From Lysobacterales bacterium (lineage in GTDB: Bacteria; Pseudomonadota; Gammaproteobacteria; Xanthomonadales; S139-57): a stretch of DNA of 7,631 nucleotides. The position numbers were made by a program, and so were the translations under genes. The notes beneath the pieces are model-generated. The model was given only the letters and a program-made list of their open reading frames with translations, was not told the DNA's origin and did not search any database. This document shows, in pieces, positions 1-6,329 of this stretch. Position 1 is the first letter of the stretch, and each line of letters starts with the position of its first letter. Location of the stretch: contig JALWTZ010000130.1 of assembly GCA_026993285.1 (NCBI GenBank), positions 1 through 7,631 on the forward strand, in the 5' to 3' direction.

Positions 1-39
1 GTTAAAAGCCAACTGCTCTACCGACTGAGCTAACGACCC
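1..39 (-). tRNA. tRNA-Lys(TTT), 5' half, cut by the window edge
   Basis: Read on the minus strand from position 39, the sequence gives an acceptor 5' strand GGGTCGT, a complete D-arm (GCTC/GAGC with AGTCGGTA), the anticodon stem 5' strand GTTGG and the loop CTTTTAA. The anticodon TTT is at window 4-6. This matches the start of E. coli tRNA-Lys almost base for base. The T-arm, acceptor 3' strand and CCA lie beyond the left edge. It delivers lysine to AAA/AAG codons. A near-consensus promoter sits directly upstream, so it is probably transcribed independently of the tRNA-Pro locus. Confidence 0.93.
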
Positions 40-55
40 GTTTGTAAGGCGCGCA

Positions 56-83
56 ATTATAGCAAACGCTGTAACTGTGGCAA
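56..83 (-). promoter_or_regulatory. Sigma-70 promoter of tRNA-Lys
   Basis: On the minus strand there is a perfect -10 box TATAAT (56-61) and a -35 box TTGCCA (78-83), with a 16-base spacer. The expected start near position 49 is about 10 bases before the mature tRNA. The segment after the -10 is GC-rich (GCGCGCC), the discriminator type typical of stringently controlled stable-RNA promoters. The boxes are seen directly; stringent control is inferred from that discriminator. Confidence 0.82.
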
Positions 84-101
84 GCCGTTTTCGACCTGCT
101 G

Positions 102-128
102 GTTTGAAATGGTCGGGGCGAGAGGATT
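102..128 (-). pseudogene. tRNA-Pro 3'-end fragment with trailer (3' piece of an interrupted copy)
   Basis: These 27 bases are identical to 379-405, which is the 3' trailer, CCA end, acceptor 3' strand and T-arm 3' strand of the intact tRNA-Pro. The match stops in the T-loop, where the 189-bp element (129-317) begins. Beyond that element, at 318-361, the 5' part of a tRNA-Pro resumes, so the two pieces look like one gene copy interrupted in the T-loop. It cannot be a functional tRNA as it stands. Confidence 0.75.
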
Positions 129-317
129 ATTTCGGGCGTCCTGCCCTCCACCACTGAGCCGCTTGTTTTGCGCATTTCTGCGTTGCGGCGGCTGCTCGCG
201 TCAGTTATGTAGTTCGCCTACACGCCTTCCGCTCTCAGCCCCCGCGCCTTGAACTGCGCAAAAACGCTGGCTCAGGGCCGCCCTGCGGGCGTTCCGGATG
301 GCTCCCGGCCATCCTGG
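129..317 (-). repeat. 189-bp hairpin-rich element, copy 1 (in T-loop of a tRNA-Pro pseudogene)
   Basis: This is a non-coding element of unrecognised family. It is colinear without gaps with 517-705 (offset 388); over the aligned stretch 121-322 there are 7 differences in 202 bases. On the minus strand it begins CCAGGATGGCC and ends CGCCCGAAAT. Hairpins in minus-strand order are GGATGGC/GCCATCC (296-302 with 308-314), CGCCC/GGGCG around 279-291, GTGTAG/CTACAT (207-223) and a longer stem pairing 148-154 with 185-191. No terminal inverted repeats, target duplication longer than one base, or open reading frame of coding character is evident. It is bordered by the two halves of a tRNA-Pro copy. 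It could be a miniature mobile element, a structured RNA, or a by-product of tRNA-array rearrangement. Confidence 0.7.
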
Positions 318-361
318 TCGAATCTCCGACCCCCACAACCCCATTGTGGTTGATCGCCCCA
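318..361 (-). pseudogene. tRNA-Pro 5' part, D-arm deleted (5' piece of interrupted copy)
   Basis: The minus strand reads an acceptor-like GGGGCG (355-360), then ATCA in place of the 19-base D-arm region of the intact gene. After that come the complete anticodon arm with anticodon GGG, the variable region, and a T-arm 5' strand GGAGA instead of GGAGG, up to TTCGA. It stops there, at the same T-loop point where the 3' fragment at 102-128 resumes beyond the 189-bp element. Loss of the D-arm, the T-stem change and the interruption make this a pseudogene. Confidence 0.72.
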
Positions 362-386
362 ACATTTCCAACTCTGTTGTTTGAAA

Positions 387-463
<77 letters not shown>

Positions 464-516
464 ACACTGTTTCAAACTGTAAAACCGGTTCTCACCCTCT
501 CGCGGGCGAGAGGATT

Positions 517-705
517 ATTTCGGGCGTCCTGCCCTCCACCGCTGAGCCGCTTGTTTTGCGCATTTCTGCGTTGCGGTGGCTGCTCGCGTCAGTTGTGTAG
601 TTTTCCTACACGCCTTCCGCTCTCAGCCCCCGCGCCTTGAACTGTGCAAAAACGCTGGCTCAGGGCCGCCCTGCGGGCGTTCCGGATGGCTCCAGGCCAT
701 CCTGG
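517..705 (-). repeat. 189-bp hairpin-rich element, copy 2
   Basis: This is the same element as 129-317, with no gaps between them. It lies between a 3'-truncated tRNA-Pro (706-764) and a leader segment (464-516). Perfect stems are visible: GGATGGC at 684-690 with 696-702, CGCCC/GGGCG at 667-671 with 675-679, GTGTAG at 595-600 with CTACAC 606-611, CCACCGC at 536-542 with 573-579, and GGGC at 522-525 with 531-534. With transcription from the promoter at 872-900 it would be part of the precursor ahead of the intact tRNA-Pro. The short open frames across it have no recognisable protein character. Confidence 0.72.
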
Positions 706-764
706 TCGAACCTCCGACCCCCACAACCCCATTGTGGTGCGCTACCAGACTGCGCTACGCCCCA
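706..764 (-). pseudogene. tRNA-Pro pseudogene, 3' third missing
   Basis: From the mature 5' end to TTCGA of the T-loop this copy matches the intact tRNA-Pro gene (405-463) with one change, the first base C to T on the minus strand. Instead of the T-arm 3' strand, acceptor 3' strand and CCA, the 189-bp element starts. A partial 3' piece (AATCCTCTCGCCC) does follow the element at 504-516, but then continues into the leader hairpin rather than CGACCA. The copy cannot make an acceptor stem with CCA. It is a near-perfect recent copy, so a simple tRNA gene finder might report a truncated hit here. Confidence 0.8.
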
Positions 765-817
765 ACACTGTTTCAAACTGTAAAACCGGTTCTTACCCTC
801 TCGCGGGCGAGAGGATG

Positions 818-834
818 ATTCCGGGCGTCCTGCC
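818..834 (-). repeat. Terminal remnant of the 189-bp element (third copy)
   Basis: Seventeen bases match the element end at 517-533 with one change, and are likewise followed toward the left by the leader hairpin. The rest of this third copy is absent. It shows that the same element-end/leader junction exists twice in the locus. It may instead be native leader sequence that was later copied into the elements. Confidence 0.5.
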
Positions 835-848
835 ACCGGCTCTGTCCG

Positions 849-893
849 CTGTCCATGCGGAAAGGATGCGCATTCTACCCAAAGCATGGACAG
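849..893. repeat. 10-bp perfect inverted repeat spanning the tRNA-Pro promoter
   Basis: CTGTCCATGC (849-858) and GCATGGACAG (884-893) are perfectly complementary across a 25-base gap. One arm lies in the spacer between -35 and -10 of the predicted promoter and the other just downstream of the expected start. A smaller palindrome, ATGCGCAT (866-873), overlaps the centre. No T-run follows, so it is not a terminator. It could be an operator for a dimeric protein or a hairpin; the sequence does not decide which. Confidence 0.6.
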
Positions 894-900
894 GCGACAA
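872..900 (-). promoter_or_regulatory. Predicted promoter of the tRNA-Pro locus
   Basis: On the minus strand there is a -35 TTGTCG (895-900), a 17-base spacer and a -10 TAGAAT (872-877), followed by the GC-rich discriminator GCGC. This arrangement is typical of tRNA promoters. It starts 20 bases after the merR stop codon and points at the tRNA-Pro array. The expected start near 865 is about 100 bases ahead of the tRNA-Pro pseudogene (764) but about 400 bases ahead of the intact tRNA (463), which suggests the promoter first served the copy that is now broken. Confidence 0.65.
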
Positions 901-919
901 TACCTGACAGGGAAGTTTT

Positions 920-1276
920 TCAGCGGCGAAGAATATCCAGCACTTCTTCCAGTTCAACGATGACCTGGCGAATGATTTGCTGACTGCGCTGGGCATCCGT
1001 GCGCGCGTCATTGCCTTCGAGAATCTGGCGGGCACCACTGATGGTATAGCCCTGTTCATAGAGCAGGCTGCGGATCTGACGAATCATGATGACGTCATTG
1101 CGCTGGTAGTAGCGTCGGTTGCCACGGCGCTTGACCGGCTGCAGGGCCGGAAACTCGGATTCCCAGTAACGCAGCACATGCGGCTTCACATCGCACAGGT
1201 CACTGACCTCACCGATGGTGAAATACCGTTTGGTGGGTATGGGTGGGAGTTCCCGGTTATTCCCCTGGTCCAGCAT
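920..1276 (-). CDS. MerR-family transcriptional regulator (short, no effector domain)
   Basis: This is a 118-residue DNA-binding protein. The MerR winged helix-turn-helix covers about residues 17-85: YFTIGEVSDLCDV, then LRYWE at 35-39 and the wing RRGNRRYY at 50-57. The C-terminal tail (about 93-118) is a likely dimerisation coiled coil. There is no effector-binding domain and only one cysteine, so it is not a metal or drug sensor of the classical MerR/BmrR type. It belongs to the small MerR proteins found downstream of ihfA in many gammaproteobacteria, whose target I do not know. The start overlaps the 3' end of ihfA by 20 bases, with AGAGG just upstream as ribosome site, which points to cotranscription and coupled translation. 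No terminator follows it. Confidence 0.9.
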   Translation of the reverse strand: MLDQGNNRELPPIPTKRYFTIGEVSDLCDVKPHVLRYWESEFPALQPVKRRGNRRYYQRNDVIMIRQIRSLLYEQGYTISGARQILEGNDARTDAQRSQQIIRQVIVELEEVLDILRR

Positions 1277-1556
1277 ACGCCTCTACCCTTGATTTCAGTT
1301 TCTGCCCGGCCTTGAAGGTCACCACACGGCGGGCCGTGATGGGGATTTCCTCACCGGTCTTGGGGTTGCGACCGGGGCGCTCGTTCTTCTCACGCAGGTC
1401 GAAATTGCCGAATCCGGAGAGCTTCACAGGCTCACCATCACGCAATACCTGACGGATCTCATCGAAGAAGGCATCGACAAATTCCTTGGCCTCGCGTTTG
1501 TTCAAACCCACCTCTTCGTAGAGGTGCAATGCCATCTCTGCCTTGGTCAGCGCCAT
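1257..1556 (-). CDS. ihfA: Integration host factor subunit alpha
   Basis: This 99-residue protein (the usual length) pairs with IhfB to bend DNA sharply, and so acts in replication initiation, site-specific recombination, phage integration and sigma-54 promoter activation. The start MALTKAEM, the central KLSGFGNFDLR, and the DNA-arm GRNPKTGE with the intercalating proline at residue 65 are near-identical to E. coli IhfA. The start codon follows the pheT stop by a single base, with a GGAG site inside the end of pheT, so translation is probably coupled. Its 3' end overlaps merR. In E. coli the gene also has its own promoter inside pheT, and a candidate for one is visible here at 1697-1725. Confidence 0.98.
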   Translation of the reverse strand: MALTKAEMALHLYEEVGLNKREAKEFVDAFFDEIRQVLRDGEPVKLSGFGNFDLREKNERPGRNPKTGEEIPITARRVVTFKAGQKLKSRVEAYAGPGE

Positions 1557-1557
1557 C

Positions 1558-3930
1558 TCAACTCCGCAGCTGGATATGAAACTTCTCCTGCAGCCCGTTC
1601 ACCACCTGCTGGATGATGCGGTCCGCGTCTTCATCCAATAGAGTGCGTGAATCTTCCTGTAAAATCAAGCCGATTGCGATACTTGTGCATCCTTTTTCTA
1701 TATTTCCCCCTGTATACAAGTCGAAAATCTTCACTTGACGCAGTGTTTCGCCAGCCAACGCCCAAATTTCCTCTTCCACGGTCTGCCAGCGTATGCCCTG
1801 GGGTACCAGCAGCGCCAGATCCCGGCGAATGGAGGGATACGGAGAAATTGGCTGGTATTTCGGAGGCACCGTTTGCCGCAGGGCGGCCAGATCCACTTCC
1901 ATGGCCAGCACTTCGCCCTTGATCTTCCAGCGTTGCTGGTAGGCCGGATGCAGGGCGCCCAGCCAGCCCACCACCTGCCCTTCACGGATGATATGGGCAC
2001 TCTTGCCCGGATGCAGCCAGGGTTCAACCTGCTCGGGCACGGCGAAGTCCAGCGCGCCACGGCTGAGGGATAACAGTGCTTCCACATCACCCTTGAGGTC
2101 AAAGAAATCGGCCAGGCGTCGATCATTGGCCCAGTTTTCCGGCTCGGCCGGGCCGGTGAGCAACATGCCCAGCCGCAGCGGTTGTTCTTCCTCGGCGTCC
2201 CGCAGGAAGCAGGCACCGGTTTCAAACAGGCGGATACGCTCCTGCTGGCGCTTACGGTTGGCGTCCAGGGTGGCCATCAGGCCCGGCAGCAGGCTGGTGC
2301 GCATCACCGCCATGTCTTCACTCAGGGGGTTGGCCAAGGCAATGCCCAGCGATTCATGCCCCAGTGCCGCCACTTCCTTTGCCGGAATAAAACTGTAGTT
2401 GATGCATTCCTGGTACCCCAGATCCACCAGCAGCTGGCGAATGACCCGGTCTTCCACCCGGTGCTCGGAAACCGTGTCCATGCGCAGGCGGCCGCCCGGC
2501 GCGCGCACCGGCAGCTGGTTGTAGCCGTGTACACGGGCCACTTCTTCCACCAGGTCTTCCTCGATGGCAATGTCCACCCGCCAGCTCGGCGCGGTAACCG
2601 TCCAGCCCTCGGCATCGGCTTGCGGAGCAAAACCCAGCCTGTCGAAGATGCCTTCGACTTCCGCCGCGTCCAGTTCCGTGCCCAAGATGCGCGTCAGGCG
2701 TGCCTTGCGCAGCCGTACTTGCGCCTGCCTGGGCACATGGCTTTCATCCAGCGCCTGCACCACCGGCCCGGCCCTGCCACCGGCGATGGCCAGAAGCAGT
2801 TCCGTGGCCCGCTCGATGGCCTGTTGCTGCAATTGCAGGTCCACGCCCCGCTCGTAGCGGTGGGAGGATTCGGTATGCAGGCCCAGATCCCGCGCCTTGC
2901 CCATGATGCTGGCGGGGCGGAACCAGGCGCATTCCAGGAACACCCGCGTGGTCTGCTCACTGACACCGCTGTGCTCGCCGCCCATGATGCCGGCGATGGC
3001 CAGGGGTTTTTCCTCGTCGGCAATGAGCAGGTAGTCCTCGTTCAGCGTGACGGTCTTGCCATCCAGCAGCACCAGTTCTTCACCGGCCCGGGCCCGGCGC
3101 ACGTTGATCCGGCCCCGCAGCCGGTCCAGATCGAAGGCGTGCAGGGGCTGGCCCAGCTCCAGCATCACATAGTTGGTCACATCCACGGCCGGCGCGATGG
3201 CACGGATGCCGGAGCGGCGCAGGCGTTCCTGCATCCACAGCGGGGTTTGCGCGCTCAGATCCAGCCCTTCGATGACCCGCCCCAGATAGATGGGGCAGTC
3301 TTGCGGGCTTTGCAGCGCCACCTCGAAGCGGGCATCGCTTTCCACCGTCACCGGTTGCATGGCCGGTGGTTCCAGCGGGCTGCCGGTGAAGGCGGCCACT
3401 TCCCGCGCCATGCCGGCAATGGACAGGCAATCGGCCCGGTTGGGGGTCAGGTCCACATCAATGATGCTGTCATCCAACTGCAGATAGGCCCGCAGGTCTT
3501 CGCCCACGGAGGCATCGGCAGGCAGTTCCATCAAACCGGCGTGATCCTCGCTCAGGCCCAGTTCACGGGCGGAACAGAGCATGCCGAAGGATTCCACCCC
3601 GCGCAGCCTGGCCTTCTTGATGCGGAAATCCCCCGGCAGTTCGGCGCCCACCACCGCCAGGGGAGCTTTCAGCCCGGCGCGGGCATTGGGCGCGCCGCAG
3701 ACGATCTGTACCGTTTCATTGCCGGTGCTGACCTGGCACACCTGCAGCTTGTCGGCATCCGGGTGGCGCTCGCAGGAAAGAATTTCCGCCACCACCACGC
3801 CACGGAATGCGCCCGCGGCCGGTTCGATGCCATCCACTTCCAGCCCGGAAAGGCTGAGTTTTTCTGCCAGGGCCTGGGTATCCAGCGCAGGGTTGGTCCA
3901 GCTGCGCAGCCATTGTTCACTGAATTTCAT
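1558..3930 (-). CDS. pheT: Phenylalanyl-tRNA synthetase beta chain
   Basis: This 790-residue beta chain of the cytoplasmic (alpha-beta)2 enzyme charges tRNA-Phe and hydrolyses misacylated Tyr-tRNA-Phe. It is full length (E. coli about 795). Domains in order are: N-terminal segment; EMAP/OB-fold tRNA-binding domain (about 40-150); B3/B4 editing domain (about 210-400, with the editing-site histidine in QPLHAFD near 264 and HTESSHRYERG at 352-362); B5 helix-turn-helix-like domain (about 400-475); inactive synthetase-like core (about 485-680); and the ferredoxin-like anticodon-binding domain from about 693 to the end (PYPSIRRDLAL). It begins 11 bases after the pheS stop with AAGG as ribosome site. 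The last part (1660-1740) is noticeably AT-rich compared with the rest. Confidence 0.98.
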   Translation of the reverse strand: MKFSEQWLRSWTNPALDTQALAEKLSLSGLEVDGIEPAAGAFRGVVVAEILSCERHPDADKLQVCQVSTGNETVQIVCGAPNARAGLKAPLAVVGAELPGDFRIKKARLRGVESFGMLCSARELGLSEDHAGLMELPADASVGEDLRAYLQLDDSIIDVDLTPNRADCLSIAGMAREVAAFTGSPLEPPAMQPVTVESDARFEVALQSPQDCPIYLGRVIEGLDLSAQTPLWMQERLRRSGIRAIAPAVDVTNYVMLELGQPLHAFDLDRLRGRINVRRARAGEELVLLDGKTVTLNEDYLLIADEEKPLAIAGIMGGEHSGVSEQTTRVFLECAWFRPASIMGKARDLGLHTESSHRYERGVDLQLQQQAIERATELLLAIAGGRAGPVVQALDESHVPRQAQVRLRKARLTRILGTELDAAEVEGIFDRLGFAPQADAEGWTVTAPSWRVDIAIEEDLVEEVARVHGYNQLPVRAPGGRLRMDTVSEHRVEDRVIRQLLVDLGYQECINYSFIPAKEVAALGHESLGIALANPLSEDMAVMRTSLLPGLMATLDANRKRQQERIRLFETGACFLRDAEEEQPLRLGMLLTGPAEPENWANDRRLADFFDLKGDVEALLSLSRGALDFAVPEQVEPWLHPGKSAHIIREGQVVGWLGALHPAYQQRWKIKGEVLAMEVDLAALRQTVPPKYQPISPYPSIRRDLALLVPQGIRWQTVEEEIWALAGETLRQVKIFDLYTGGNIEKGCTSIAIGLILQEDSRTLLDEDADRIIQQVVNGLQEKFHIQLRS
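1697..1725 (-). promoter_or_regulatory. Possible internal promoter for ihfA inside pheT
   Basis: On the minus strand, TATAGA (1697-1702) is preceded by a 17-base spacer and a weak TTCGAC (1720-1725), about 140 bases ahead of ihfA. The match is modest (4 of 6 and 2 of 6). The main support is that it sits in a locally AT-rich stretch of an otherwise GC-rich gene, and that an ihfA promoter within pheT is known in E. coli. It could be chance. Confidence 0.3.
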
Positions 3931-3941
3931 GCTTGCATGCC

Positions 3942-4940
3942 TTATTGAAAGCTTTGCAGGAAGCGCAGGTCATTCTCGAAGAACGCCCGCAGGTCGGTGA
4001 CGCCGTAGCGCAGCATGGCAAAACGCTCCACGCCCAAACCAAAGGCGTAGCCGATATAGCGTTCCGGGTCGATACCGGAGGCCTTGAGCACATTGGGGTG
4101 CACCATGCCGCAACCCAGCACTTCCAGCCAGCCCGGCTCGCTGCCGTCCCCCTTGTCCCAGCGCACATCCACTTCGGCGGAAGGCTCGGTGAAGGGGAAA
4201 TAGGAAGGGCGCAGGCGAATTTCCAGCTCCTGCTCGAAAAAGGCGGAAACAAACTGCTGCAACACGCCCTTGAGGTCGGCAAAGCTGACATCCTCGGCCA
4301 CCAGCAGGCCCTCCACCTGATGAAACATGGGCGTGTGGGTCTGGTCGGAATCACTGCGATACACCCGCCCCGGCGCGATGATGCGAATGGGTGGCTCGCT
4401 CTTTTCCATGCTGCGGGTCTGCACCGGGGAGGTATGGGTGCGCAGCAGGCGGCCATCCGGGAAATAGAAGGTATCGTGCATGGCCCGTGCCGGGTGATGG
4501 GGCGGGAAGTTCAGCGATTCGAAATTGTAGTGGTCGGTTTCGATCTCCGGGCCTTCGGCCACGGTAAAGCCGATGCGCGAGAAGATCTCGATGATCCGCT
4601 CCATGGTGCGGGTCACCGGGTGCAGGCCGCCCCGATGTTGTCCCCGGCCGGGCAGCGTCACATCGATACGCTCATTTTCCAGCCGGGCGTTCAGCTCGGC
4701 CTGTTGCAGCGCTTCCCGCCGGGCCTGGATGGCCTGCTGCACCTGCTGCTTGGCCTGGTTGACCGCGCCGCCCATGGCCTTGCGCGCTTCCGGCTCCATT
4801 TGCCCCAGGGTTTTCAGCAGGGCGGTGATTTCGCCCTTTTTGCCCAGGTACTGTACCCGTACCTGGTCCAGCGCGGGCAGGTCAGCCGCCTGTTCCACCG
4901 CCTTCAGCGCCTGTTCGGTGATCTCTTTCAATGCTTGCAT
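3942..4940 (-). CDS. pheS: Phenylalanyl-tRNA synthetase alpha chain
   Basis: This 332-residue catalytic chain activates phenylalanine with ATP and transfers it to tRNA-Phe, working with PheT. An N-terminal coiled coil (about 1-90) is followed by the class II synthetase core. Visible marks are HPARAMHDTFYF (149-160), motif 2 around GRVYRSDSDQTHTPMFHQVEG (191-211, written here by position) and the C-terminal motif 3 region GLGVERFAMLRYG (301-313). The alanine of YAFG at 299 corresponds to E. coli Ala294, which sets the size of the Phe pocket, so ordinary specificity is expected. Length agrees with E. coli (327). A strong intrinsic terminator lies 15 bases before the start codon, so expression depends on read-through or on attenuation. 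Confidence 0.98.
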   Translation of the reverse strand: MQALKEITEQALKAVEQAADLPALDQVRVQYLGKKGEITALLKTLGQMEPEARKAMGGAVNQAKQQVQQAIQARREALQQAELNARLENERIDVTLPGRGQHRGGLHPVTRTMERIIEIFSRIGFTVAEGPEIETDHYNFESLNFPPHHPARAMHDTFYFPDGRLLRTHTSPVQTRSMEKSEPPIRIIAPGRVYRSDSDQTHTPMFHQVEGLLVAEDVSFADLKGVLQQFVSAFFEQELEIRLRPSYFPFTEPSAEVDVRWDKGDGSEPGWLEVLGCGMVHPNVLKASGIDPERYIGYAFGLGVERFAMLRYGVTDLRAFFENDLRFLQSFQ

Positions 4941-4954
4941 GGTTTTTCCACTAC

Positions 4955-4988
4955 AAAAAAGGGGAAAGACTGCACCAGCCTTTCCCCT
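4955..4988 (-). terminator. Intrinsic terminator/attenuator between rplT and pheS
   Basis: On the minus strand a perfect 9-bp stem, AGGGGAAAG (4980-4988) with CTTTCCCCT (4960-4968), encloses an 11-base loop and is followed by six Ts. It ends transcription after the ribosomal protein genes and may attenuate pheST. E. coli controls this point with the Phe-rich pheM leader peptide. Here only 27 bases separate the rplT stop from the hairpin, and they hold no start codon, so a pheM-like leader is absent. Confidence 0.88.
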
Positions 4989-5015
4989 GTGATCGTTGAG
5001 CGTTTTGCCGGGGTA

Positions 5016-5375
5016 TCAGGCCGAAAGGCTGGCCTTGGCTTTCTCGGCCAGCACGCCAAAGGCCTGAATATCATGTACAGCCAGATCAGCCAGAACCTTG
5101 CGGTCCACTTCGATCTCGGCCTTGCTCAGGCCATGCATGAACTTGCTGTAGGACAGGCCAAACTGACGGGCAGCGGCGTTGATACGGGCAATCCAGAGCG
5201 CGCGAAACTGACGCTTGCGCTGCCGGCGGTCGCGGTAGGCGTACTGGCCGGCCTTGGTAACGGCCTGCTTGGCAACCCGGAACACCTTACGGCGGGCGTT
5301 GTAATAGCCCTTGGCCGCCTTGAGAACCTTTTTGTGTTTCTTGTGTGCGATCACACCACGCTTTACTCGAGCCAT
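5016..5375 (-). CDS. rplT: 50S ribosomal protein L20
   Basis: This 119-residue basic protein (the usual length is 117-119) is needed early in 50S assembly. It has the family start MARVKRGV and a long basic N-terminal extension, then a globular C-terminal half (SYSKFMHGL around 75-83). It follows rpmI after 12 bases with a strong GAGGAGG ribosome site 7 bases before ATG. In E. coli L20 represses the translation of its own operon by binding the rpmI leader. The structured leader at 5586-5740 leaves room for the same control here, but I cannot identify the L20 site by eye. Confidence 0.98.
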   Translation of the reverse strand: MARVKRGVIAHKKHKKVLKAAKGYYNARRKVFRVAKQAVTKAGQYAYRDRRQRKRQFRALWIARINAAARQFGLSYSKFMHGLSKAEIEVDRKVLADLAVHDIQAFGVLAEKAKASLSA

Positions 5376-5387
5376 GATTCAGCCTCC

Positions 5388-5585
5388 TCAGAGATAGGGC
5401 AACATGCGCTTGACGGACTTGGCATCACAGTCTTTCATGACGGTGCTGCCCCGCAGGTTGCGCTTGCGCTTGGTGGACATCTTGGTGAGGATGTGGCTGG
5501 TGAAGGCGTGACCGCGCTTGATCTTGCCGGAGGCGGTCTTGCGGAAACGCTTGGCCGCGCCCCGCTTGGTTTTCATCTTGGGCAT
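5388..5585 (-). CDS. rpmI: 50S ribosomal protein L35
   Basis: This 65-residue, very basic ribosomal protein shows the family start MPKMKTKRGAAKRF and the sequence KRGHAFTSHILTKMSTKRKRNLR in its middle (given as about residues 23-45). Length is typical. A GGAG ribosome site lies 8 to 9 bases before ATG. It heads the L35-L20 pair, 181 bases downstream of infC, with its own candidate promoter in that gap. Confidence 0.98.
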   Translation of the reverse strand: MPKMKTKRGAAKRFRKTASGKIKRGHAFTSHILTKMSTKRKRNLRGSTVMKDCDAKSVKRMLPYL

Positions 5586-5710
5586 GTGTTTTCTCCATTA
5601 CCATCGCCTGCCCGACCCTGCCTGGCCGGAAGCGGGCACTGCTTTTTGATGACCGGTGCAAGTGGCCTTGCGGCACTCTTCCCTTCCCTGACTTGCCCGA
5701 CCTGCTTCTT

Positions 5711-5733
5711 CCGCCGGGAGCAAAGCCCGGCGG
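5711..5733 (-). promoter_or_regulatory. GC-rich hairpin at the 5' end of the rpmI-rplT leader
   Basis: A perfect 8-bp stem, CCGCCGGG (5726-5733) with CCCGGCGG (5711-5718) and a 7-base loop, begins where transcription from the -10 box at 5741-5746 would start. No T-run follows, so it is not an intrinsic terminator. A stem at the very 5' end would protect the message or form part of the leader used for L20 feedback. The pairing is seen; the role is inferred. Confidence 0.55.
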
Positions 5734-5740
5734 GCGCGAG

Positions 5741-5746
5741 ATTATA
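5741..5746 (-). promoter_or_regulatory. Candidate -10 box of an rpmI-rplT promoter
   Basis: There is a perfect TATAAT on the minus strand 20 bases after the infC stop, followed by the GC-rich discriminator CTCGCGCCC typical of ribosomal and stable RNA promoters. No good -35 hexamer is present at 16-18 bases (TAGCAT at best), so strength or start position is uncertain. It would let L35 and L20 be made independently of infC. Confidence 0.5.
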
Positions 5747-5766
5747 ACGGCTGAACCGTGCGAATG

Positions 5767-6285
<519 letters not shown>

Positions 6286-6291
6286 TGCTAT

Positions 6292-6297
6292 TCCTCC
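6292..6297 (-). promoter_or_regulatory. Ribosome binding site that decides the infC start
   Basis: GGAGGA on the minus strand is the only strong Shine-Dalgarno match near the start of infC. Its spacing suits ATC at 6283-6285, and is too long for the ATG at 6274-6276 and on the wrong side for TTG at 6309. Confidence 0.8.
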
Positions 6298-6307
6298 AAT
6301 GGTTGAC

Positions 6308-6329
6308 AAAAACCCGGCCTGTTGCCGGG
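6308..6329 (-). terminator. Intrinsic terminator between thrS and infC
   Basis: On the minus strand CCCGGC (6324-6329) and GCCGGG (6313-6318) form a perfect 6-bp GC stem with loop AACAG, followed directly by five Ts. It starts a few bases after the thrS stop codon. It would end much of the thrS message, so infC must rely on read-through or on a promoter inside thrS, as is known for E. coli infC. Confidence 0.82.

Noticed and set aside
118..123. Substitution G to C after the first zinc-ligand region of ThrRS (CPCH instead of CPGH) as an unusual active-site change
   Set aside because: As I remember it, CPCH is also the Pseudomonas form and the three zinc ligands keep exact spacing; it is ordinary variation. 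Coordinates here are residues counted from the methionine at 7605.
849..893. Intrinsic terminator for merR
   Set aside because: The inverted repeat has a 25-base loop and no T-run, and it overlaps a good promoter.
3927..3938. Three-codon mini-ORF (Met-Gln-Ala-stop) overlapping the pheT start as ATGA
   Set aside because: The AAGG site is only one base from its ATG, too close for initiation, while it is well placed for the pheT ATG. Probably chance.
2182..3948. Long plus-strand open frame (588 residues) opposite pheT
   Set aside because: It is an antisense shadow of the well-conserved pheT frame, with a His/Gln/Gly-rich composition expected from the reverse of GC-rich codons, and no ribosome site or family resemblance.
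3933..5747. Plus-strand open frame (604 residues) opposite pheS, rplT and rpmI
   Set aside because: It runs antisense through three clear genes and two regulatory regions. It is a product of high GC and no protein family is recognisable.
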